DNA of 64,000 nucleotides from Omphalotus guepiniiformis (Eukaryota; Basidiomycota; Agaricomycetes; Agaricales; Omphalotaceae). Location: assembly GCA_028554645.1 (NCBI GenBank), contig JAQOOI010000064.1, positions 992,001 to 1,056,000 on the forward strand. Direction: 5' to 3'. Under the pieces are notes generated by a model. The model had not been told where the DNA came from. It made no database searches and saw nothing but the letters and a program-made list of their open reading frames with translations. Below are positions 55,426-64,000 of this stretch, piece by piece. Position 1 is the stretch's first letter. The number at the start of each line of letters is the position of its first letter. A program made the position numbers and the translations under genes.

Positions 55426-56303
55426 ATGACTAGTACTGCACTTCGGTGAGTGAAAACCTTAAAGCTATCTTAGTTGTACTCATCATCTTATGCAGACGCA
55501 TCCAGAAAGCATGTTTCTTACCTTGTGCTCTTTGGTCGAGCTCATTTAACTATTTGCAACAGGAATTAGCTGACATCAATAATAACCCGCTAGATGTATA
55601 TGTCCCTTCAATCTTGCAATTGTATCCAACTTACCGTGCTTTTTAGAATGTGACAGTGGAGGCACAAGAGAACAACCTCTTTGAGTGGCACTGCTCCATC
55701 ACCGCCGATGTAAGCGATTTCCTTATCGACCTGCTATCTTTTCATTTTGACCAAACTACAGCCAGAATCTCCTTACAAAGGTGGTACATTCAAGTACACG
55801 TTAACTCTACCCCCGAATTTCCCTTTCAAGGCACCCACGGTACAGGCAGACATACTTCTATAAACTTACAAGCAGGTTTCATTTGACGTCATCTATCGGT
55901 AGGTAACATTCAAGACAAAGATTTATCACCCTGGCATCAATGAGGAGGGGGCAATATGTGTACCTGTCTTGCGAGATGAGGTTTGTAGATGCCCCGCTTC
56001 CCATGCACCATTACTTACCGACCCATGAATACATTCCAGTGGAAGCCTTCCGTGACACTTTCTACGGGCAAGTGTTTTTGTCCTTTTCGTCTCAGCGAGT
56101 ATGCTCACGAGTGCTCTCAGTATTGGCGATCGTACAGGAGAAGCTCAATAATCCAAGTCCAGATGACCCTTTTGAACCCGATATCGCAGCTGTGAGTGCA
56201 TTTACGTCTTCCGCTAGTCAGCAGTTCTGATTGGGATTTGCAGCTTTTGAAGGACGACAAATCGAAATTCCTCGCTACTGCGAAGGAGTGGACAAAGAAG
56301 TGA
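55426..56303 (+). CDS. ubiquitin-conjugating enzyme E2
   Basis: Nine exons (55426-55445, 55496-55508, 55563-55595, 55647-55709, 55762-55839, 55903-55980, 56040-56067, 56112-56191, 56244-56303) give 150 residues, a bare UBC fold. Landmarks are RRIQKELADINNNPLD, FEWHCSITADPESPYKGGTF, PPNFPFKAPTVTFKTKIYHP, the active Cys in EGAICVPVLRDEWKPSVTL and LLKDDKSKFLATAKEW. It most resembles UbcH7-like E2s. The usual HPN motif reads HPG (YHPGINEEG), replacing the Asn that supports the oxyanion. Two introns are GC-AG: 55509-55562 (AAA|GCATGT) after a 13-nt exon, and 56068-56111 (G|GCAAGT). Ubiquitin versus ubiquitin-like specificity is not decided. Confidence 0.85.
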
Positions 56304-56592
56304 GTGATAAAGATGTCTCTTCGTCGACCACGACCAATAGTATATCCTTCTCGAGGTATGCAGTGTAATAAGTGAAGAAGAGATTCTGAATAGTGATTAA
56401 TTCGAAGTCATGAGAATGGAGTATGTATTTGGTCATGTTGGGGGAGTCGCGTCTGTTATTAGTGCTACAACAAATTGAATTGTGACCGTCAATTCCAACT
56501 TGAACTCGTGCTATCCACGTTCTTCACAAGACTTTCCTTTCCAGTAACGCCTATCTTTTCTCCTTCAACGTGTATACAACGAGGTTTCAATT

Positions 56593-59500
56593 ATGCATCG
56601 TTTTCGGTCAGTATCTTGTCTCTCTAAGCCCTGAACGCGTATCTTGACTGTAACTTCCTGTACAGCAAGAAATCAGACGCTAAGAAGAGTCACCTTCCCA
56701 TACTTCCTCCTTTACAGGTATCTTTTACTGCTCACACAGACCAAGAAAAGTCTTTTGAGCTTCCCTCTGCGGACGATTTTCGCACGTCTCTCATCCTTCC
56801 AGAGTCAGAGATTCCCTTCCCATCAACTTGTGTGCATTTCTGACACTCCAGTCCTAGTCTTTCCCGACGCTTTTCTCTGCTACGCAATTCCTCCGGCGAC
56901 CCGCTACCGCTTGACCTGCTGCGATCAAGATTAGCAGAGCAGAGGGCCAGAGGTGCAGAGAATCAAGTTTCCGAAGAGGAAGAAGAGATGATACTGGAGA
57001 GCCTCGGTCTGCGCACCAAGTACTCATCAAAATCACAAGAGAACGTTACTGAAGATGCAATGAGACAGTCACTACGATCTACCAATTCCTCCATATCTCA
57101 AGCCCCCAGTAGTGGACGCTCAACGAAACGGTACAGTAACAATCTCTTCGGTTCTGGAAGACTTCGAGACTACTCGTATGTTCGAACTGCTACCCAAGGT
57201 AGACATGCAGGCTCCCGTACCACCTCGACAGCTCCTTCTGAATCATCTCTCAATCCACCGTCCTTGTACTCCAATAACCTAAGACCAGTGACACCTGAAG
57301 CCAGTGGTTCTTCCTCAATTCAGTCCAGCCCAGACGAGAAACGAGCAGTACGTTCTGCTTCCTCTGTCCCACCCTCACCTTATGGCGAGCAGCCAATGTC
57401 TGCTGCGGAATATCGTATCTCCAAGACCCTTGGTTCATCGGCGCTTAAGCGTGCTTCGCTTGCTTTGGAGGAAGCTATCAGGGAGATAGAAGAGGACGTC
57501 GAGGATGAGATTGTTATGCCACGGTCGGTTCCCATATCAAGGCAGAATGCTGACCAACATAGTATGGTGCGTCGCCTAATTACTCCAACCACGATTTTGT
57601 GATGACTGACGATGTTTGCCTTACAGCAACAAGAACCAAGCTCATCAAGGTTGTCTGATGTCTATGAAGCGGGTATGGCAATCTCTCCAGATACTCATCA
57701 CCGGCCTGAAAAAGAGGAAAGGCGAGCTTCTCCCGTACCTTCTCGTATCCTTCCTGGGTACATCCCCGGCATGCCTAGGCCTATGACACCTCGTGAAGAC
57801 GACGAATTGCTTAGGTCGCATTCAACTACGCCTCGTGCTATGTCTCCCTCCTCACCTAGTAAAGCAGAAGCCTCCTCTCCCGTCGCCGTCGTATCGCCAA
57901 ATCTGGCGTCTGGCTTGCTTCGAAATAACTCATCTGCTTCTTTCTCTCGACAATCCTCCCGCCCTACTTCACCTTCCTCTCCCCCTATGTTTCTACAGCG
58001 CAGCCCTGCCACTGGCCACTATTCTCCGGATGCCCTGCAACGTGGCGAGCGGAGTGCAGATGGGGCCATAGGCGGAAATTATGATACGACTTCTGTGCCT
58101 AGCCGGAGACGGCCAGCTTCACCGCTCTCAGGGCCATCCTATCAACCTTTCACTGCGGCAGCAGGTTCTACCTCTCGACCGGGCACTCCCTCGAATGTCA
58201 CTTGGACATTCCCTTCTAATCCATCACCTCAGAAAGCCACAGAACATAATCGCAACGGTAGCTGGTTCAGTGACGCGGAGGCTGAGAGCACAGACACGCA
58301 CCCCGGTGCTTCGTCTTATGAGCACTCCAAGTCGGGGTCCAGATCTTTACGATCACCCGCTCTGCCTGATTCCCCCTTAATTGGCCGTGGTCATACTAAT
58401 GCGGCCTCCTTTAGCTCGAATTATTCAGGGACGTCGGAGAACCGACCTTCTTCAGCTATTTCTGGCATTGATCTCAACTCTCCTCACTCCAGTCCAATTA
58501 CTAGTAGGGTGATTCGTTCGCCAACCCCCACTTCCAAATCTCCGACGTCTCCAATCTTTCCTGGTTTAGACATGTCACCAAGAAACACCAGTCGGCGCTC
58601 GTCAAAGCAAAATACCCCATCTTCTGCTTTCTCAAGCTCTCCGTATGGCCCCGTGGTTTTTTCGCCGTTAGTGAACTCGTCCCGGTCTTCATTGGAGTCA
58701 GATGGATCCAGCTATCATTCCTGGGAAGGGGATCAAAAGGAGCGTCTCTATTCCTTACTCGACGCTGACTCTCAACAACCTGCCTGGCATGATATATCAT
58801 TTCCATCCCAGTCAAGTTCAACGACTCCGGGTGGTTCACCTGATGCCGAATGGGATGCGGAAGACATCATAAATCGCTATGGTTTACACAAGTCAGATTT
58901 TTCTGCCATCCAGGAAAAGCTAGTCGGTGTTGCAAACGCGAAAACTTCGGTAGTTGCAGAAACTCGAGATCGCGCCCCATCTCTACGGAGACGTCGGCCG
59001 TCCACATCACAGTCTAATTACTCCCTTAACGGTCGTGATGTCCGGGTTAGTGAACTCAGTTACATTATATACGAACTCTTTGGCTAATTCAAGGTGTCCG
59101 GGTCGCAAGTCCATCTGTGCAAGCTCTACCGTCGACATCGCAGACAGCCGACACATTAAATAATGATCAGGTATCCAAAGCGAGTGCTCTGTTGAACTCT
59201 GTTGTAAACAGTATCAATACACAGACTATTCCATCTCCGCTACAAACCTCCTCTCCTCCTCTCGATGCTGACATCGCATCGTCGACATCCGACGTTTCTC
59301 CTACCACGCGTCGGAACCGAGATCTTGCGCAAGTCCTTTTTGGCATGGGCCATGGGGAAGAAGCAACGAAGGAGTCATCGGATAATGCGGCGCGTTCGTT
59401 GCCTTCCGAGGATGCCAGGCCTCTTTCTGATCCCGTGAAGGAAGTACAACCTACACCTTCATCGAGTTCTCCACCTCTTTCCGCGCCACCCTTCTCTTCC

Positions 59501-61747
59501 CCGAACCCAGCTCACTCTCCTGATGCATCTTCCTTCTCTTACAGTTCGCTGCGCAGTCCCTCTACGCCTCGAATACATCAAACCCCTGAAGCTGAGGCTG
59601 AGCTTGCTAGGGAAGTTCAACGCAAAACTGATGCTGCCATGGTGGCTCTGAAAAAGAAGCCCTCGAATCCTAACTTATCGAGAGAAGCACTCACATCTCC
59701 AGGCTCGACCAGGAAGAAGATAAATCCCAACCAGATATCCACTCCTACTCTTGTATCTGCTTCAACTAGTGTTGATACAATACCTCTGCGTACACCACCC
59801 TTATCCAGCGGACCACCTTCCAAGATCGGTTCTCGTTTCAGAAAGCTTCGGGGTACTCTGAAGAAGGGGAACACGCCCGAAGGAATGAAACTCACACCAT
59901 ACCCTTTGGATATTCGCTCACCAGTCTCGACCCAGAGCCAATTCGCGCAATACGACCCTCAGAAGTTAAATCCTGTTGAGCCTGCCGCCAGTGCCACTGA
60001 ACTTGGCCCATTCAAGGTTCCTTCGGTGCCCGTGCCTAGTCCACCTGCTTCAGCTGGCCCAGGGCTCAAAGGGTTCATGGCCCGTTTCAGGGGAAAGCAA
60101 CGCCACGATTCATCCATCGACTACAAAGCCCCATCCCAGCGATTCTCGCCTGCTCCATATACCACGTCTTTCTTACAGGACCGTCCTGCCATTCCTCACT
60201 TGCAAGTACCAAATGATGCCGCTTCTTCATCAAGGGACTTCAACACTCAGTTCTCTTATCCACAACGGGGACACCATTCGGAGCAGCCGTCTTCTGCATC
60301 TGAAGGAGTTTCGGATAGTGCAGGCGCCCATGAGTCCATGGCTATCAGACAGTTGTTCGATGCAGCAGAAAATCTAGGTCTAGATCAAAGGAAACTTAGT
60401 GAATTGCTTGTCCGCTCGGGTTCTACGTCCTCCAGGTCGACGGACTGGACCATGTTGACCCGCAACAACTCCAACGTTGCAAGATTGAAGCCGGACAGTC
60501 GTTCAGAAACTCAACTGGATAACCTAAGTCCACGTAGCGATTGGACTACTTTTGAAGACGCCGGTGTGCGCGAAAGCAAGCCTTTGTCTCGAAAGTCATC
60601 CCTCAAACAGCCACAGCCACCACCACCACCACCACCACCACCACAGCCCGAAAATGTGGGCATTCGTCGTCCTCGCCAACAGACTGCGGATGCTACCAAC
60701 ACCATTGTCAGAAGGACAATCATCTTTCCTGATACCAAGGGAATGTCTGCTGCTGATTTGAATGCTCTAGTCAGAAAAGGTTCCAATCGTCGTCGACGTG
60801 CCAGTGCTATGAGTGCTACTTCTGTGTCCAGCCGTTCTGTTCATGAGCGAGTGCCAACGCCGCCTCCGCCTCGCTCTCCGACAGGACGACGGTTTTCCGA
60901 AGATAATTCTCCACCGGTACCTCAACTTCCTGTCTCATTGATGTCTCGGATAGATCAGAGTCTTTTGAATGTTCCTTCACCCACCGCAGGGGGACCTGTT
61001 GAAAAGTCCAGTTCTGCTTATGATTCCTTGTACGTACCTTTCAAGAGCTTCATATTGAAACACTAATCACCCTTTTGTTCAGGTATGAGATGTATGCAGG
61101 AGAGATCAAGCAAGCGAACGTCGGAATTGTAGACACTGGCCCCTCTGCACAAAGAGATGGTCCTTCTGACCACGGTCCTGCTTTGGAGGTCATTGAATTA
61201 GCTAACGGGGAAATGATATGGTCAGTTTTTTTTAGAACATCCTCTTATGTAACCCATCTGACTTACGTACGTACGACTTGACGTCAGGTCTATCGTCAAT
61301 GGGCTTCGCGACGATGATTTGGAGTCTGTATACACAGGAAGGGCGAGCTTCCAGTCAGAGTACGACAATGAAGAGAGCGTCCAGGTCTTTGTCAAAGATC
61401 ACACAAGAGCAGGATCCAAGGGAAGCAATTCATCTCTATTCTCACGCAAGAAACAAGGTCAAGGGAAAATGAGACCGGAGACAAAAGTAAGCCTTACTGT
61501 CGAGACAGCCAAGAACCAACTGTTTAACCCTTTCTCTATTCAGGTTTTCTATAGCTCTTCTGCCCAAATTGGCCGCTTAATCGAAAATCTATCACAGGGA
61601 ATGGACGCAGGGACTTTCAATTTCTCACATAACGCTGCTGCACAACATTCAGCCGCGTCCTCAATCTCCGGACAAACTACATCTGATGTGCATCTCACCG
61701 TGGAGGAACGTTTGGAGCGCATGCTAGGAGCAATGCGGACTTCTTAA
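56593..61747 (+). CDS. large Ser/Pro-rich orphan protein, conserved at both ends
   Basis: Eight exons (56593-56606, 56666-56803, 56852-57566, 57627-59031, 59094-61029, 61083-61220, 61288-61486, 61544-61747) give about 1,582 residues. The N-terminus (FELPSADDFRTSLILPD, then SLSRRFSLLRNSSGDPLPLD and LAEQRARGAENQVSEEEEEM) and the C-terminus (YEMYAGEIKQANVGIVDTGP, NGEMIWSIVNGLRDDDLESVY, FYSSSAQIGRLIENLSQGMD, GTFNFSHNAAAQ) look folded and conserved. The middle 1,200 residues are disordered, with dozens of SP/TP sites and a polyproline run at about 60618. This layout suggests a phosphorylated scaffold, perhaps of the cell cortex or septum, but I do not recognise the family. The intron at 59032-59093 has a competing donor at 59050. 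Confidence 0.75.
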
Positions 61748-61914
61748 ATATTTAAGTATGGCATGTAGCAAGCAGGCAATCTTGGACTTTTCTTGAAAAC
61801 TGTTGCCGTTCTTTAGTGTTTAAAAATGTAGCAATATACCTATTTAATATTAATACACTATTGTCCATCTTTTGCTCTCCAGACCAAGGAATACAGGATG
61901 CTGGTAATAAATTA

Positions 61915-62595
61915 TTACATGCCATGTCGGTCAATCCACCTTATGAGACAGAGAGATAGAAGTGCCTCGAGCAATAGAAGGTCATTGGTGAACTTGTACT
62001 GTAATAAACCATGCGACGGTCCGACAATCGTAGGTGCAACATATTGACGGAAAGCTGCAATTTGTACATTGTTAGGAAGTAGGTATAGCTAAGTCGCATG
62101 GGTAATCAAGCAAGGGGTTTGAATAGGCTTTTCGACTTACATCATAAGAAGTTGTGTTTGGATGACACTGTCTCCACTCAAATTTTCTACCATCTCCCGA
62201 GAAGGTGAATCCGCGAGCACTACACCCGTCAACTCAGGACCTACAAAACCTAAATATATGGCGGATATGGTGCTCACCTGTGTGTCGAGCCAGGAAGGAC
62301 TAGGTGGGACATTGGTATTCTTTTCGCTCCGATAATGACTATGCCCAGGTGGTTTCCCGGACTCCATTCCAAGGTGGCAAAAACGTCCTTTCCCCTAGTT
62401 ACCTGAATCGATCATAAGCACACAGCAAAGAAACTTACTATAGTGGCAGCGTACTATGGTCCTCGGGTTGAGCATGAGTCCTCGCTCGAACGTCTCGAAT
62501 GAAAAGAATATAGGTTTCGTGTCCTCTCCTATAACAACACAAGCGCGTGGGTCGTCTCGGCCAGTGAAGAACAAATCATAAGTAGGGTCTTCCAT
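61915..62595 (-). CDS. DUF6593-like small basidiomycete protein
   Basis: Four exons (62595-62455, 62402-62278, 62219-62141, 62088-61915) give about 172 residues. The frame reads LFFTGRDDPRACVVIGEDTK, PIFFSFET, GKDVFATLEWSPGNHLG, PMSHLVLPGSTHSARGFTF, DGRKFEWRQC, IAAFRQYVAPTIVGPSHGLL and KFTNDLLLLEALLSLCLIRW. This order is the one I associate with the DUF6593 family, which is expanded in mushroom fungi and has no assigned function. The fold is predicted mostly beta. Introns are canonical once 62277-62220 is spliced to the acceptor at GTGTAG. It converges on the large orphan gene with 167 bp between stops. Confidence 0.68.
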
Positions 62596-63255
62596 TGAGA
62601 GCCGGAATAGACTCTTGCCTTGCAAAAAGTTGATTCTTTTAAGACCTTTCCCTGGGACCTAGCTCCCGTGATAGGCGCGTCTCATGGGAACAAGTAATCG
62701 ATAGTGGCGCAAGAACAGAAGCTTGGGGCCTAGGTCGAGGTCGTTCACAACGGCGCGAAAACCTTCTTCGTGCCCTTCAGCGCTTTGCTCATGGTCGTTG
62801 GGCATGATACTGAAGATATAGTGGTCAACCGTCAATCCAGAAGGCACTAAGGCCTGTCATAGTCGGGCACTAAAAGTCTAATTGCCCGCAGGCAAAACCC
62901 GGAGCTTTCCCAAAAGTGATTAGTTCCTGAGCGCCCACGTTTTATCGAAGAACACCAAAGGAAAAAAGTCTCAAAGACTTCGAGGTGAAGATTTGAAGCA
63001 AAAAACACGCTTGTTGTCGTTTCTCCTTCTGGGCTTTCTTAAGGCCGAGGCTGTTCATCGAAGCCTGATCAAAACAATCGATCATATTAAACGCGCGGTT
63101 TGATGCGGTCAGATGAAAGTACAAGTCTGATAGAAACAAACCAACGGGTGAAGCTGCGGACAGCAATACCGAATTCGGGCAAGCAAAGCGGGAAGTGTTT
63201 GGCTGAATGGATCCTGCGATGCATATGAACAACAATAGTAGCGGCAAGGGACGTT
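62596..63255. other. intergenic region between the BTB-type and DUF6593-like genes
   Basis: Short minus-strand frames (62659-62847, 62942-63247) have no recognisable motif and cannot be joined to either neighbour. Interpreted as the BTB-type gene 3' flank and the DUF6593-like promoter. Confidence 0.45.
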
Positions 63256-64000
63256 CTAGGAGTTGACTTTCCAGAGAGGTCGCTTACGCATCTTCCGGGT
63301 AACATGCACCGCACTCCCTCCTCCGCCGAACGCGAGTACTACGGTCTCCTCACAGCCAGAACCTCGTGCAATTCCACGTTTCCTGATTTCGATTGCATCT
63401 TTGGCAAACTTGAAGCGAGCTTGGTCCGACCCTTTCATCATAGGTTAGGTATAGCATATTCAACGGCAGGATGGACACTGTACCAATCTGAAAGCTCGGA
63501 GATTCGACGGCCGTTTTAAACATCTCGAAGGGTACCCTTGAGAATATCTGAAGCAGTTTTTCACGACCATGTTGCTCCGAACCTGTCGGCGCACCATTTG
63601 AAGTGCCGTGTATGTTCAACAGCTCTGGAAGCGCCACCACCAAGAAATGGAAGACATCATCCCGTATTCTTTTTGCATAAAGGCCAAACACTGTAACAGG
63701 AGGTATATCTCGAGTTTCTGCGCCACTTGATGGGAGAGGGATTGTGTCAATGAACTCTAACCAAGAAGTGATGGTGTCGACTGATATGGAACGTCTACAA
63801 GTTTCGTATGCGTATTCGCAGAGGTCCTCCATACCGCCAAGCATGCAACCGGCGGCAAGAACCGCGCGCGCGTTGTCGTTTCGAATGAGTCTTAACGAGA
63901 TGGATGAGTACAGATAACCGAGTGCTTGTAGAGGTTGAACACTATGTAAGTAATGATGCTGTAAGCTTTGAAAGAACATGTTATGTACCTATAGCAAAAC
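63256..64000 (-). CDS. fungal BTB-type protein, 3' part only
   Basis: The gene enters from beyond the right edge. Visible exons are 64000-63989 (partial), 63941-63484 and 63431-63256. The protein reads QALGYLYSSISLRLIRNDN, ARAVLAAGCMLGGMEDLCEY, AYETCRRSISVDTITSWLEF, FGLYAKRIRDDVFHFLVVAL, FSRVPFEMFKTAVESPSFQI and RFKFAKDAIEIRKRGIARG, ending LWKVNS. This matches a fungal BTB/POZ-family protein of unknown role, with helices following the BTB fold. The stop at 63256 is the natural end in this frame, although a further small exon cannot be excluded. Confidence 0.68.

Noticed and set aside
62659..63247. Small minus-strand frames between the BTB-type and DUF6593-like genes
   Set aside because: No motif, no splice path to either neighbour, and stop codons on all sides.

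Overview
The window is nuclear DNA from a fungus, almost certainly a mushroom-forming basidiomycete (Agaricomycetes). The evidence is the gene set (inner-nuclear-membrane Src1, GID-complex Rmd5, a fungal protoglobin, a PhoD_2-type phosphatase, a DUF6593-like protein, a two-domain GPI-anchored cupredoxin), very short introns (about 45-60 nt) at high density (about 185 counted by hand), and tight gene packing. I see no rRNA, tRNA, CRISPR array or transposon. Exon boundaries were worked out by eye from reading frame, GT/GC-AG signals and remembered family conservation, so every gene model is a prediction.

Layout. 0-6.4 kb: Src1 and sulfide:quinone oxidoreductase (both minus), then an Mso1-like Sec1-binding protein. 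7-9 kb: a secreted cupredoxin with a Ser-Tyr-Gly-Ser repeat tract. 9.3-19.6 kb: AP-complex beta-adaptin, an OTU deubiquitinase, an armadillo SmgGDS-like protein, a peroxisomal enoyl-CoA isomerase/hydratase and a pirin. 19.6-27.9 kb: Nsa1 (ribosome biogenesis) divergent from Rmd5 with only 45 bp between start codons, then CRM1/exportin-1 and MCTS1/Tma20. 27.9-30.1 kb: a gene-poor stretch and an acidic orphan protein. 30.3-38.8 kb, all minus: CDC27/APC3, CCT1 and the CDC25 phosphatase. 39.6-46.6 kb: an IAH1-like esterase, tRNA-splicing endonuclease Sen34, EI24, the LYR protein Mzm1 running directly into a mitochondrial GGQ release-factor-like protein, and CAP/Srv2. 46.8-56.3 kb: a 23-exon PhoD-like phosphatase, Ash2/Bre2, a protoglobin, TAF7 and an E2 enzyme. 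56.6-64 kb: a 1,582-residue Ser/Pro-rich orphan, a DUF6593-like protein and the 3' part of a BTB-type protein cut by the window edge.

How the genes relate. There is no operon-like pathway cluster. Most genes are core housekeeping: cell cycle (CDC25, CDC27), nuclear export, proteostasis (CCT1, GID ligase, E2, OTU), transcription and chromatin (TAF7, Ash2), translation (MCTS1, Nsa1, Sen34) and trafficking (AP beta, Mso1, CAP). They sit as divergent pairs sharing promoters of 45-290 bp and as convergent pairs 40-170 bp apart.

What stands out is splicing. At least eight introns need GC-AG borders. Five more fit the conserved protein only if one splice dinucleotide is non-canonical (cupredoxin, CCT1 twice, CDC25, PhoD). 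Coding microexons of 5-22 nt repeatedly fall on catalytic motifs: DDHD of PhoD, GGQ of the release factor and the oxyanion-hole loop of the enoyl-CoA isomerase. Mzm1 and the release-factor gene share one reading frame, separated only by an intron that holds the Mzm1 stop codon.
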